From assembly GCA_964598535.1 (NCBI GenBank), contig CAZRCI010000007.1, positions 1-64,000 of the forward strand: a DNA stretch of 64,000 nucleotides. Direction: 5' to 3'. Below the pieces are notes generated by a model. That model worked only from the letters and a program-made list of their open reading frames with translations. It did no database searches and was not told the origin of the DNA. Below, in pieces: positions 9,337 to 16,858 of the stretch (position 1 is its first letter; each line of letters opens with the position of its first letter). The translations under genes were made by a program, and so were the position numbers. Source of the DNA: JALHMI01 sp964598535 (GTDB lineage Bacteria; Planctomycetota; Planctomycetia; Pirellulales; PALSA-1355).

Positions 9337-9510
9337 CTAGCGACAACAGCGCGGAACGAGGCGGTGCGATTCGGATTCGGAAACGTGGAGCTCTCGAACC
9401 GCTTTGAGATAGCGATCGCGCAGCAGGCTTCCTACTTGTGCGCGGGCCGCGGGGATGGCAACTTGCAGAGCGCCGGATCGAACGACGCGAACAGAATCAG
9501 ACTGGGACAT
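9337..9510 (-). CDS. Small hypothetical protein (57 aa)
   Basis: A 57-codon reading frame starting MSQSDSVRVVRSGALQVAIP and ending RLVPRCCR. The reason to take it seriously is the start: GAAGGAG lies seven bases before the ATG, among the better ribosome sites in the window. It is basic, with no membrane segment and no family I recognise. It sits upstream of, and in the same direction as, the DUF1559 gene (145 bp gap), downstream of two palindromes that could be operators. It could instead be a leader ORF for the DUF1559-sulfatase transcript. Coding status is unproven. Confidence 0.45.
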   Translation of the reverse strand: MSQSDSVRVVRSGALQVAIPAARAQVGSLLRDRYLKAVRELHVSESESHRLVPRCCR

Positions 9511-9591
9511 GCGTGACTCCTTCAGGAAGTCGACGCCCGTGCCTCCGGGATGTCCAGTGAGCAAGGCCGAAACACTTGTGAAACATTGGCG

Positions 9592-9637
9592 CCGCCATAT
9601 TGGCGGTCACCCCAAGATGATCAGTAATGTGATCATC
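9592..9637. promoter_or_regulatory. Two palindromes upstream of the 57-aa ORF
   Basis: CCGCCA-TAT-TGGCGG (9592-9606) is a perfect 6-bp inverted repeat, and GATGATCA-GTAATG-TGATCATC (9616-9637) is a perfect 8-bp inverted repeat with a 6-base spacer. Both lie in a locally AT-richer stretch 80-130 bp before the 57-codon ORF, so they look like operator sites for that transcript. Confidence 0.4.
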
Positions 9638-9714
9638 ATTGCGATCATTATGTCAATTCGGCCGATCCCGTCAAGAGACGCGAGTCAAAATTTCCAGGAA
9701 TTTTGCTGCGACTT

Positions 9715-9762
9715 TGCGCAAAGAAAAAGAGTCCCCGGGGGATTCACAACCCAGGGACTCTT
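9715..9762 (-). terminator. Intrinsic terminator of the Met/Cys-rich gene
   Basis: On the minus strand AAGAGTCCCTGGG pairs with CCCGGGGACTCTT (one mismatch), directly followed by a T-rich run (TTTTTCTTT). Stem and U-tract together make a standard rho-independent terminator, about 50 bases after the stop of the Met/Cys-rich gene, which implies a monocistronic transcript. Confidence 0.8.
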
Positions 9763-9808
9763 GAGCTTGCGATTCGTTTTTCTTGCGGGGAGCGATTTCC
9801 CCAGGCAT

Positions 9809-10279
9809 TTAGCAGCAGCAGCAAACCGGGGTGCCACCCAGGCAGATGCAGCACATGCAGCCGGCCTTCATGCAAGCGGCCATGCAGTCGCAGCAAGCCT
9901 GGCACATGTCGCAGCAGTCGGTGTCGCCCGAGGTGCAGGTGAAGCAGACACCCATCTTGGTGTCGGTGCATTCGCACTTGCACATCGTGAAGCAGCAGTT
10001 GCAAACGGGCATTCCGTTCATCATGCAACAACAGCTACACATGCTTCCGGCGAGCATCTTACACATGTTCTGCAAGGTGGCCGCGGCCACTTCGTCCTCG
10101 CAGGTGCAGGTCATTTTGAACCCGCCGGCGCACTTTTCCATCTTCATCGTGCAACGGGGAACCATGCACATTTGCATGCTGCCCGGCATCGAGCTGGGCA
10201 TCGACGCGCCGCCCATCGGCGAGCTCATCGATCCCATCGGATTCATCATGGTCTTGTCCATCATCATCATGCTAGCCAT
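9809..10279 (-). CDS. Met/Cys-rich protein, putative metal binding
   Basis: A 156-residue protein with about 30 Met and 33 Cys, roughly 40 percent of all residues. The first 40 residues are Met-rich and Cys-poor (MMMM, then MxxM spacings). The rest is Cys-rich with CTC, CSCCC, CNCC, CKCEC, DCC, ACCDC, MCC and a terminal CCCC. There is no signal peptide or membrane helix. AAGGAG eight bases before the ATG and an intrinsic terminator after the stop show that this is a real, probably well expressed, single-gene unit. I do not recognise a family. Clustered Met and Cys suggest soft-metal binding (Cu(I), Zn, Cd), like a metallothionein, or a heavily disulfide-linked structural protein; this is inference from composition only. 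The opposite strand has a 317-codon frame that I regard as a shadow. Confidence 0.85.
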   Translation of the reverse strand: MASMMMMDKTMMNPMGSMSSPMGGASMPSSMPGSMQMCMVPRCTMKMEKCAGGFKMTCTCEDEVAAATLQNMCKMLAGSMCSCCCMMNGMPVCNCCFTMCKCECTDTKMGVCFTCTSGDTDCCDMCQACCDCMAACMKAGCMCCICLGGTPVCCCC

Positions 10280-10796
10280 TCAAATAACTCCTTCTACGGC
10301 CACGGGGCATACAAACAACTGCTCGTTTCAGGACGAAGCGCACAAGCTTGTCCAGCAGGTTTTAAATTCGTGGACCGGAATGGGGGCGGCCTCTGGCTCA
10401 TCCAGTGAGCATCGCTCCCGACTGACTTTAGAAAGCCTCCCGTGGCTCGGGTCAGCACAGATGATTCATGCCAACTATAACGTCTCGCGCATTTTTCGCA
10501 AGTGCTTTATCCGCCAATCTTTGCATCAATTCGGAATGAGCACTAAATCGATCAGGTTGATGTACTCGGCACGAGAATCCTGACGGACAGGGCTTTTGGG
10601 AACGCTACAAGATGGTGAATCGGGGAACGCTGTTCGGGCAGCATGTAACCGATTTCAGCCGTCGCTTCGCTACGATCGATAAGATCGTTAACTCTGCGTT
10701 GCGGACCGCACGTGCCTGGACGCCGCGGGAGTAACACACTCGGCGGCAACGTGCCGCCGGACTCGGTTACACCCTCAAACGAAGCGGTGAGACACC
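10280..10796. other. Divergent intergenic region between Met/Cys-rich gene and CBS-type gene
   Basis: A 517-bp stretch with no convincing gene. It holds a candidate promoter for the Met/Cys-rich gene and a CTGG-ATGAG-CCAG hairpin near 10397. The 3-prime part must carry the promoter of the CBS-type gene, but I see no clear consensus there. A 65-codon minus frame at 10552-10749 has no supporting features. Confidence 0.5.
10474..10501 (-). promoter_or_regulatory. Candidate sigma70-type promoter for the Met/Cys-rich gene
   Basis: On the minus strand TTGCGA (10501-10496), a 16-base spacer and TATAGT (10479-10474) resemble -35 and -10 boxes. This would give a 5-prime leader of nearly 190 bases before the Met/Cys-rich start. 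Confidence 0.35.
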
Positions 10797-12167
10797 ATGA
10801 GCGCGCGCCACATTCTCGATCTGATCGGCGACACGCCCCTCGTCGAGCTCCGCGGCTTCGACGTCGGCCCGTGTCGACTGCTATTGAAGCTCGAAAGCCA
10901 TAACCCGGGCGGTTCGATCAAGGACCGGATTGGCCGCTCGATGATCGAAGCCGCCGAACGCGAAGGCAAAATCGCCCCCGGCTCAACGCTCGTCGAAGCG
11001 ACCGCCGGCAATACGGGGCTGGGTCTGGCGCTGGTCGCCGCACAAAAGGGTTACCGGCTGATCCTGGTGATTCCGGACAAGATGAGCCGCGAAAAGATTG
11101 CGCATCTCAAGGCGTTGGGCGCCGAGATCGTGCTCACGCGGAGCGATGTCGGCCGTGGGCACCCGCAGTATTATCAAGATCTGGCGGAGCGTTTGGCGCG
11201 CGAGACGCCCGGTGCGTTTTACGTCAATCAGTTTTGCAATCCGGCCAATCCGCTGGCGCATGAAGAGACGACCGGCCCCGAGCTATGGCGGCAAACGGCC
11301 GGCAAGCTGGACACCGTCGTCTGCGGCGTCGGCTCGGGCGGCACGCTGACCGGGCTGAGCCGCTACTTCGCACGGGTAGCGCCGCAGGTCGAGTTCGTGC
11401 TGGCCGATCCGGTCGGGTCGGTGCTGGCAGGCTATCTTGCCAACGGTGAAATCGGCGAGGCCGGCTCCTGGGTCGTCGAAGGCATCGGAGAAGATTTCAT
11501 TCCGCCGATCGCGGACTTGTCGCGCGTCCGGCAAGCGTTTTCGATTTCGGACGCCGAGAGCCTGCAAACCGCGCGCGACCTGCTATGCCGCGAGGGAATT
11601 CTGGCCGGCTCCTCGTCGGGCACGCTCGTGGCCGCCGCGGTGCGCTATTGCCAAGAGCAAACCCGGGCGAAGACGGTCGCGACGTTCGTCTGCGACTCGG
11701 GCAACAAGTACCTCTCGAAGATGTTCGACGATCACTGGATGCGCGATCAGGGGTTTGCCACGGTTGAATCGCGCGGGGACTTGCGCGATCTGATCTCCCG
11801 CCGCTTCCACGAAGGCAGCGTCGTATTCGTGACGCCCGACGAACCGTTGACGGCGGCTTTCACGCGGATGCGGACCTACGATATTTCGCAGTTGCCGGTG
11901 GCCGAGGGCCAGCAGATCGTGGGCATACTCGACGAGTCGGACTTGCTGCTCGCCGTGAGCGGCAACCCGGCGGCGTTTCGAGATCCGGTGCGGCAGCACA
12001 TGACGCCCAGCCCACAGACGGTCGCGCCGGACACGCCGCTGGTGGAGCTGCTGCGGATTCTGGATGCGGGCCGCGTGGCGATTGTCTCGGACGCGTCGAC
12101 CTTTTTCGGATTGATCACGCGGGTCGATGTGCTGAACTATCTGCGCCGCCGGCAGTTGGCTGCATAA
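10797..12167 (+). CDS. Cystathionine beta-synthase-type PLP enzyme with CBS domains
   Basis: A 456-residue fold-type II PLP enzyme. The N-terminal catalytic domain (1-320) has the PLP lysine in NPGGSIKDRIG (Lys42), the substrate loop EATAGNTGLGLAL and the PLP-phosphate loop GVGSGGTLTG. The C-terminal part (about 335-452) holds two CBS motifs, with VVFVTPDEPLTAAFTRMRTYD and QTVAPDTPLVELLRIL, which normally bind adenosyl ligands and regulate activity. This architecture is that of cystathionine beta-synthase (serine + homocysteine to cystathionine), though a cysteine synthase activity cannot be excluded. No heme-binding N-terminal extension is present. A gene for a cystathionine gamma-synthase/lyase follows after 84 bp, so the pair would complete transsulfuration and is likely an operon. 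Confidence 0.93.
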   Translation: MSARHILDLIGDTPLVELRGFDVGPCRLLLKLESHNPGGSIKDRIGRSMIEAAEREGKIAPGSTLVEATAGNTGLGLALVAAQKGYRLILVIPDKMSREKIAHLKALGAEIVLTRSDVGRGHPQYYQDLAERLARETPGAFYVNQFCNPANPLAHEETTGPELWRQTAGKLDTVVCGVGSGGTLTGLSRYFARVAPQVEFVLADPVGSVLAGYLANGEIGEAGSWVVEGIGEDFIPPIADLSRVRQAFSISDAESLQTARDLLCREGILAGSSSGTLVAAAVRYCQEQTRAKTVATFVCDSGNKYLSKMFDDHWMRDQGFATVESRGDLRDLISRRFHEGSVVFVTPDEPLTAAFTRMRTYDISQLPVAEGQQIVGILDESDLLLAVSGNPAAFRDPVRQHMTPSPQTVAPDTPLVELLRILDAGRVAIVSDASTFFGLITRVDVLNYLRRRQLAA

Positions 12168-12251
12168 ACGACCAACGACCGTGGAATTTATCGATAGCCT
12201 GCCAACCCGGTTTACGAGGCACCAGGCCGCTTTTCAAGAATGGAGTTCGCG

Positions 12252-13481
12252 ATGAGCACCGCGCCTTATTACGACGCCAATCCTCGGCTTTTTACCCCCC
12301 TGCACTTTCGTTCGAGCGCGCAGTCGGCACCGCGGCAGGCGTTCGCCACCCGGGCCGTGCATGCCGGGCAGTCGCCGGACCCGACCACGGGCGCGGTGAT
12401 GACGCCGATCTATACGACGAGCACCTATGCGCAGCAATCGCCCGGCGTTCATAAGGGCTACGACTACGGCCGGTCGCACAACCCCACGCGATTTGCGTTC
12501 GAACGGTGCGTGGCCGATCTGGAGCAAGGGTCCGCGGGCTTTGCGTTCGCGTCCGGCCTGGCGGCGATCGGCACGGTGTTGGAGCTTTTGGATCATGGCT
12601 CGCACGTGCTGGTGTGCGACGATATCTACGGCGGTTCTTATCGGCTGTTCGAGCGCGTGCGGCGGCGCAGCGCCAATCTCGATTTCAGCTACGTAGCCCC
12701 GACCGATCTCGAACGGTTTGCGGCGGCGATCCGCCCCAACACGCGGTTGATCTGGATCGAAACGCCGTCGAATCCGTTGCTGAAGCTGGCCGACCTGGCG
12801 GCGATCGCCAAGCTGGCGCGAAGCCGGAACATCCTCTGCGCGGCCGACAATACGTTCGCCACGCCGTATATCCAGCAGCCGCTGACGCTAGGCTTTGACA
12901 TCGTCGTGCATAGCGTGACGAAGTATCTCAATGGCCATTCGGACATGATCGGCGGCGCGGCCATCGTCGGTCCCCGGCAGGACCTGGTCGAGCAACTCGG
13001 GTTCTTGCAAAACGCGGTCGGCGGAATCAGCGGGCCGTTCGATAGTTTTCTCGCGTTGCGCGGGCTGAAGACGCTCGCGCTGCGAATGCAGCGGCATTGC
13101 CAGAACGCGTTGTGCATCGCCGAGTGGCTGTCGCACAGAATCGATGTGGCCCGCGTGTATTACCCCGGCTTGGAATCGCATCCGCAACACGAATTGGCGA
13201 AGCGACAAATGCCAGGCGGCTTCGGCGGCATGGTGTCGGTCGTGCTCAAGGGCGGCGAGCAGCGCGCTCGCCGCGTGCTCGAACGCTGCCAACTGTTCAC
13301 GCTGGCCGAAAGCCTGGGCGGGGTGGAAAGCCTGATCGAACATCCGGCGCTGATGACGCATGCTTCGATTCCCGCCGAGCAACGGCAAAAGATCGGCATT
13401 GACGACGGTCTGGTTCGCCTGTCAGTAGGTATCGAAGACGCGAGCGACTTGATCGCCGATCTCGAACAAGCGATGCGTTAG
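12252..13481 (+). CDS. Cystathionine gamma-synthase/lyase family enzyme
   Basis: A 409-residue member of the Cys/Met metabolism PLP-dependent family (fold type I). Diagnostic pieces are YGRSHNPTR, the FASGLAAI loop, DNTFATPYIQQPL and the PLP lysine in SVTKYLNGHSD (Lys224). The product is likely cystathionine gamma-lyase (cystathionine to cysteine + 2-oxobutyrate + ammonia) or gamma-synthase; sequence alone does not separate them, but pairing with a CBS-type enzyme favours lyase and the reverse transsulfuration route. I chose the ATG at 12252 because GGAG lies six bases upstream; an ATG four codons earlier lacks a ribosome site. A short hairpin-forming stretch (CGGCA-GCACT-TGCCG) follows near 13510. 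Confidence 0.92.
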   Translation: MSTAPYYDANPRLFTPLHFRSSAQSAPRQAFATRAVHAGQSPDPTTGAVMTPIYTTSTYAQQSPGVHKGYDYGRSHNPTRFAFERCVADLEQGSAGFAFASGLAAIGTVLELLDHGSHVLVCDDIYGGSYRLFERVRRRSANLDFSYVAPTDLERFAAAIRPNTRLIWIETPSNPLLKLADLAAIAKLARSRNILCAADNTFATPYIQQPLTLGFDIVVHSVTKYLNGHSDMIGGAAIVGPRQDLVEQLGFLQNAVGGISGPFDSFLALRGLKTLALRMQRHCQNALCIAEWLSHRIDVARVYYPGLESHPQHELAKRQMPGGFGGMVSVVLKGGEQRARRVLERCQLFTLAESLGGVESLIEHPALMTHASIPAEQRQKIGIDDGLVRLSVGIEDASDLIADLEQAMR

Positions 13482-13718
13482 GTTGCCCCCCTACTCTCGC
13501 GGGCGCGGGCGGCAGCACTTGCCGTCCGCGTCACGGCATGCGCGCGCACTCGCCAGGCAAGTCGACCCGTTCTTGGCGACAGCGAACTCTTCTTTGAACT
13601 CTTCTTTCCTCGCGCCTGCGACGCATGAACGCATGGCGCGCTTTGCCCGATGGGTTTCGCGAGCGTTCCATCAGCGCGCTAAGAATTCCGCCGACGTTAC
13701 CGTGCGGAAGGCCGCTCG

Positions 13719-13958
13719 CTAGTTCCAGTGCATCAGCAACCGGTTGTGACGCGGCTGCGCGGTGTCGACCAGGGCCTGCTCATAGGCCATGCGATAGAGC
13801 TGCTGTTGCCACAGGGCCAGTGAGGTCCAAGTGACCATCACGTTGGCGCTCGCCTGCGAACCAAAGACGGGCGAGTCGGAAGTCGCAGCCGAAAGGTGGC
13901 CCGCACTGGCAAAGACGGGCGAGTAGGCGGCAAGTCGAGAGATGCGGTTGCGAAACAT
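13719..13958 (-). CDS. Small hypothetical protein (79 aa)
   Basis: A 79-codon frame on the minus strand starting MFRNRISRLAAYSPVF. The C-terminal half (WQQQLYRMAYEQALVDTAQP) looks like an amphipathic helix and is more protein-like than typical shadow frames. It has no signal peptide or membrane helix and no recognised family. There is no good Shine-Dalgarno. It lies divergently from the polycysteine leader across an AT-rich promoter region, with a possible minus-strand promoter (TTGACC, 17 bases, TAAGTT) at 14032-14004. It is isolated: the gene on its other side is convergent. Coding status is plausible but uncertain. Confidence 0.45.
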   Translation of the reverse strand: MFRNRISRLAAYSPVFASAGHLSAATSDSPVFGSQASANVMVTWTSLALWQQQLYRMAYEQALVDTAQPRHNRLLMHWN

Positions 13959-14025
13959 GATGGAGCAGCCTGTGCGCGGGGTTCGATGGTCAATTCATCA
14001 CTAAACTTATCACATTAGTAACTAT

Positions 14026-14158
14026 CGGTCAATAGGAGATCAAAGAATTAGCCAAGGCCCCCAGTTTCTTCACCTAAAACCTCATCTTGACAGAACCGTG
14101 GCTCGATATATATTACTATGTTGACCGTATAAATCATCTTTAAAAGTGTGACTGACCG
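14026..14158. promoter_or_regulatory. AT-rich divergent promoter region with TGACCG motifs
   Basis: The stretch between the 79-aa gene and the polycysteine leader is much AT-richer than its surroundings. CGGTCAA (14026-14032, inside the imperfect palindrome CTATCGGTCAATAG), TTGACCG (14121-14127) and TGACCGG (14153-14159) are copies of one motif in both orientations, as expected for a transcription factor site. Confidence 0.35.
14087..14114 (+). promoter_or_regulatory. Sigma70-type promoter for the polycysteine leader operon
   Basis: TTGACA (14087-14092), a 16-base spacer and TATATT (14109-14114) form a near-consensus promoter. Transcription would start near 14121, giving roughly 78 bases before the leader ATG at 14199. 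Confidence 0.6.
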
Positions 14159-14198
14159 GAAAGCCGGAGGCACCTGGATCGCCTAGGAGACGCCCGGC

Positions 14199-14312
14199 AT
14201 GAACCGGTTTCTATTCACGATGTCATCTGCTGCTCCATCTCTGACCGTTGGGTACTCGCCGGCCGCGCAACGCGCCGCGTGGGACTGGAGCTGTTGTTGC
14301 TGTTGTCGCTAA
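14199..14312 (+). CDS. 37-aa polycysteine leader peptide (putative cysteine attenuator)
   Basis: A 37-codon ORF: MNRFLFTMSS at the start and WDWSCCCCCR at the end. Codons 32-36 are TGT TGT TGC TGT TGT (14292-14306), followed by CGC and TAA. AGGAGA lies eight bases upstream of the ATG and a good promoter precedes it. Five consecutive Cys codons just before a stop are the hallmark of a regulatory leader whose translation senses charged tRNA-Cys. Polycysteine short ORFs upstream of cysteine-metabolism operons, including a rhodanese-type sulfurtransferase, have been described in mycobacteria as cysteine-responsive attenuators. Here the next genes are a BON protein and a rhodanese. It is too short to be expected as an ordinary gene; regulatory function is inferred. 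Confidence 0.75.
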   Translation: MNRFLFTMSSAAPSLTVGYSPAAQRAAWDWSCCCCCR

Positions 14313-14418
14313 GCGTTCGTCATGGGAACGCGCGGCGGACGTGGCCCGCTCACTTGAAGCAGGCCAAGAAATCCTCCGCCCCCCGTCCGCGGCTCGACAT
14401 TCTTGGACTAGCAACAAC
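14293..14418 (+). promoter_or_regulatory. Predicted attenuator RNA: Cys codons pair with the BON gene leader
   Basis: GTTGTTGCT (14293-14301), inside the Cys codons, is perfectly complementary to AGCAACAAC (14410-14418), 27 bases before the BON start codon and 13 bases before its AGGA. Between them are two more hairpins: GCGTTC/GAACGC right after the leader stop (14313-14331), and GCGGACGTGG with CCCCGTCCGC (about 14335-14393, one mismatch). Ribosomes on the Cys codons would disrupt the long-range pairing and could change access to the downstream ribosome site. Confidence 0.5.
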
Positions 14419-14445
14419 TCTCTTCATCGCAGGATTTGATTCATC

Positions 14446-14820
14446 ATGACACAAACTCTCTCCGTGCCGGCCGATGCGCCGGCCCAAGACTTCGGCCAGC
14501 TTGAAGATCGCGACCTGACGCGTCGCATTGTCGGGTTCCTCACGTTTCATGGCCTGCTGCGCGACGCCAGCCTGGTGCTCAAGGTCACCACGGGACACGT
14601 CGAGCTGCGAGGCACGGTTCGTAGTTTTCGGCAACGCGAGCGAATCGATTCGTTTATCCGCCGCGTGGCCGGCGTTCATAACGTCACTAATCAGCTCGTG
14701 GTCGGAACCATCTCGATTACGAATGGTCGACAGGCCGCCGCCGGCGACGATCTGTTTCACGAATTCACGCGCAACGAGCGACCGAACGTCGCGCCCGCTC
14801 AATTCAAACGAGGAGCTTAA
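14446..14820 (+). CDS. BON domain protein
   Basis: A 124-residue protein with one BON domain (about residues 20-88): an amphipathic helix DRDLTRRIVGFLTFHG, a beta strand VTTGHVELRGTV and the closing IRRVAGVHNVTNQLVV. BON domains bind phospholipid or other cell-envelope ligands. No signal peptide is visible, so this copy may be cytoplasmic or peripheral. The start has AGGA 11 bases upstream and follows the polycysteine leader by 133 bp. The stop is 3 bp before the rhodanese ATG, so the two are cotranscribed and probably translationally linked. Its role in sulfur metabolism is not known. Confidence 0.85.
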   Translation: MTQTLSVPADAPAQDFGQLEDRDLTRRIVGFLTFHGLLRDASLVLKVTTGHVELRGTVRSFRQRERIDSFIRRVAGVHNVTNQLVVGTISITNGRQAAAGDDLFHEFTRNERPNVAPAQFKRGA

Positions 14821-14823
14821 GCC

Positions 14824-15834
14824 ATGCCCAGCCAGAATGAATTGGCGTATATCGGCCGCGCACCGTGGGTCGCTCTGATCGCCGCGATCTTTGCCACCAC
14901 CTGCTTACCGGCGCTGATCGGGGCCGAGGATGTCAAGCAAGACGCGAAGCAGGCGTGGTCGATTTTGATCGCGCCCGAGGAACTTCGCGACCGGGCTGCT
15001 GACGAACAGACGCTGATCGTCGACGTGCGAAGCGAAGAGCAATACCGCGCGGGTCATATTCCCGGCGCCATCAATCTGCCGGGCAGTCGATGGCGCACTC
15101 CGGCGACCAAGGCCCCCCAGCTGGAAGGGCCGGGGCAGCGGATCTTTCGCAAGGAAGACGGCGCGGTCGACGTGGCTCGCTATGAAACGTTGCTCGGCGA
15201 GGCGGGCATCACGCCGGACCGCAAGATCGTGATCTATGGAAATCACGCCGGCAAGGCCGACGGCTCGGTGCCGGCGGCGATTCTGCTGAAGCTGGGCCAC
15301 AAGGATGTCGCGTTCCTGGATGGGGTGGGCCTCGAGCGGTGGGAAGCCGCGGGATTGCCGGTGTCGGATGTGCCCGTGGTGCTGGAACCCGCGCGGTATA
15401 TCGCGAAGGTGGCCATCGACACCGTGTGGTCGGCCGACGATCTGCTCAAGAACCTCGGCAATGAGGACGTCGTGATCATCGACTCGCGCACGCCGGCCGA
15501 ATACTTGGGGCAGGACCTGCGCGGCAATCAACGTGGCGGGCACATTCCCGGCGCACGGTTGCTCAATAGCGAGGATTTTTTGAACGTAGCCAGCGGAACC
15601 ACGATCTCTCGCGCCGCGGCTCAAGAGAAGGTCGAGAAGCTGATTCCGCGCGGCAAGAAGGTCGTGATCTACTGCCAGTCGGGAACGCGCTGCAGCCACG
15701 AGGAGCTGATTCTACGTGATCTGGGATACGACAACGTGATTCTGTACGACGCGAGCTGGCAGGAATGGGGCAATCGGACGGATACGCCAGTCACGGCGGG
15801 CGCGGCCCCCGGCGGCGTCAAGGAGGAACAATGA
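14824..15834 (+). CDS. Exported thiosulfate sulfurtransferase, two rhodanese domains
   Basis: A 336-residue sulfurtransferase. An N-terminal hydrophobic stretch (WVALIAAIFATTCLPALIGA) is a signal peptide, so it acts outside the cytoplasm. The first rhodanese domain (about 45-185) has VDVRSEEQYRAGHIPGA but lacks the catalytic Cys (IVIYGNHAG). The second (about 200-320) has the active-site loop CQSGTR with Cys284, expected to carry the persulfide, and HIPGA upstream. This inactive/active tandem is standard for thiosulfate sulfurtransferases (thiosulfate + acceptor to sulfite + thiocyanate or persulfide). It is the enzyme gene downstream of the polycysteine leader, which fits control by cysteine supply. 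Confidence 0.92.
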   Translation: MPSQNELAYIGRAPWVALIAAIFATTCLPALIGAEDVKQDAKQAWSILIAPEELRDRAADEQTLIVDVRSEEQYRAGHIPGAINLPGSRWRTPATKAPQLEGPGQRIFRKEDGAVDVARYETLLGEAGITPDRKIVIYGNHAGKADGSVPAAILLKLGHKDVAFLDGVGLERWEAAGLPVSDVPVVLEPARYIAKVAIDTVWSADDLLKNLGNEDVVIIDSRTPAEYLGQDLRGNQRGGHIPGARLLNSEDFLNVASGTTISRAAAQEKVEKLIPRGKKVVIYCQSGTRCSHEELILRDLGYDNVILYDASWQEWGNRTDTPVTAGAAPGGVKEEQ

Positions 15835-15982
15835 TCCCCTCGCGAGTCATTTTCGTTTTCGGGCGCAGCCCTTCTGGGAGCACTGGCTTACTTGTTTGTG
15901 CCACACCGCTTGCGCGGTTGGCGATGTTGCGCGTCCGCCGATTGAATCGGATGGACGCTCCACGAGAGGCGAGGAACGACTG

Positions 15983-16825
15983 ATGGCACTTCTACCGATT
16001 CCTGGAGTGGACCCGAGCATTCGCGGCAAGTGGCTTTCGCTGTCGCCGCAGAGGCGTTTCGTGGCCGACCTGCTGCACTATGCAAAGCGAGTTCCCAGCG
16101 TGCCGTCGCAGCGGCACATGCGATTGGCCGACGTGATCGAAGCTCGCGGCCGAGCGACGAATCGCATTAGTTGGTGCGCCATATTTCTCAAGGCGTATGC
16201 AATCGTTTCGGCGTCCCGTCCGGAGCTGCGGCGTTCGTATCTGCCGTGGCCCTGGCCGCACCTGTACGAACATTCGATCAACGTGGCAAGCTTCAGCGTC
16301 GAGCGGGTGATCCATGGCGAAGAGGGGGTCTTCTTCGCGCAGATCCCGCAGCCGGAAAGCTTGTCGCTGGTCGAACTGGATCATCGAATCCGGTATCACA
16401 AGACCGCGCCAATCGAGCAAGTGCCGAGCTTCGCGCGCACGCTCTTGCTGAGCCGACTTCCGGCGCCGCTACGACATCTGGTCTGGTCGTTGGGGCTGTA
16501 CTCCGACGGGGCCTGCCGGGCGCATTTCTTTGGTACCTACGGCATCAGCGTCGTCGGTTCGCTTGGCGCCGCGGGCCTGCATCTATTGTCGCCACTGACG
16601 ACGACGCTGAACTACGGCACGTTTGAACCCGACGGCGGGCTCGACGTCCGCTTGGTCTACGATCACCGCGTGCTCGACGGGGCGCCTGTCGCGCGAGCAC
16701 TGGGACAGCTTGAAGACGTGCTGCACGGCGCGATTCGCGAGGAGCTACTGACGGTAAACCGCGAGCGGGCAATTCAACGAACCCTCGCGGCGCCCGCGGT
16801 TCAGGCGCATCCGTGCGTGGCTTAG
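15983..16825 (+). CDS. Stand-alone 2-oxoacid dehydrogenase (E2)-type acyltransferase domain
   Basis: A 280-residue protein with the chloramphenicol acetyltransferase / E2 fold. The catalytic signature YDHRVLDGAPVARAL (His228, Asp232) and the FGTYGISVVGSLGAAGLH block, which corresponds to the GTFTISNLG region of E2 enzymes, are both present. There is no lipoyl domain and no peripheral-subunit binding domain, so it is unlikely to be part of a dehydrogenase complex; a free acyl-CoA acyltransferase is more likely. The ATG at 15983 is supported by GAGGCGAGGAACG just upstream; the longer frame has no such site. The next gene, a PaaK/CapK-type ligase, starts 33 bp later, which suggests joint action on an acyl group. 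Substrate unknown. Confidence 0.82.
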   Translation: MALLPIPGVDPSIRGKWLSLSPQRRFVADLLHYAKRVPSVPSQRHMRLADVIEARGRATNRISWCAIFLKAYAIVSASRPELRRSYLPWPWPHLYEHSINVASFSVERVIHGEEGVFFAQIPQPESLSLVELDHRIRYHKTAPIEQVPSFARTLLLSRLPAPLRHLVWSLGLYSDGACRAHFFGTYGISVVGSLGAAGLHLLSPLTTTLNYGTFEPDGGLDVRLVYDHRVLDGAPVARALGQLEDVLHGAIREELLTVNRERAIQRTLAAPAVQAHPCVA

Positions 16826-16858
16826 ATTCCCCATGGATTCTTGGCGGGAGTGAAAAAA

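Noticed and set aside
9455..10408. Plus-strand 317-codon frame opposite the Met/Cys-rich gene
   Set aside because: Its His/Ala-rich sequence is the complement of repeated Cys and Met codons; the minus strand has the ribosome site and terminator.
10380..10480. Possible cobalamin or other riboswitch upstream of the Met/Cys-rich gene
   Set aside because: Only a short CTGG/CCAG hairpin is present; I could not find the conserved box of any known class.
10552..10749. Minus-strand 65-codon frame in the intergenic region
   Set aside because: No ribosome site, no family, low-complexity composition.
13483..13722. Plus-strand 79-codon frame after the cystathionine enzyme gene
   Set aside because: No ribosome site, and a composition rich in Arg, Ser and Ala that does not look like protein.
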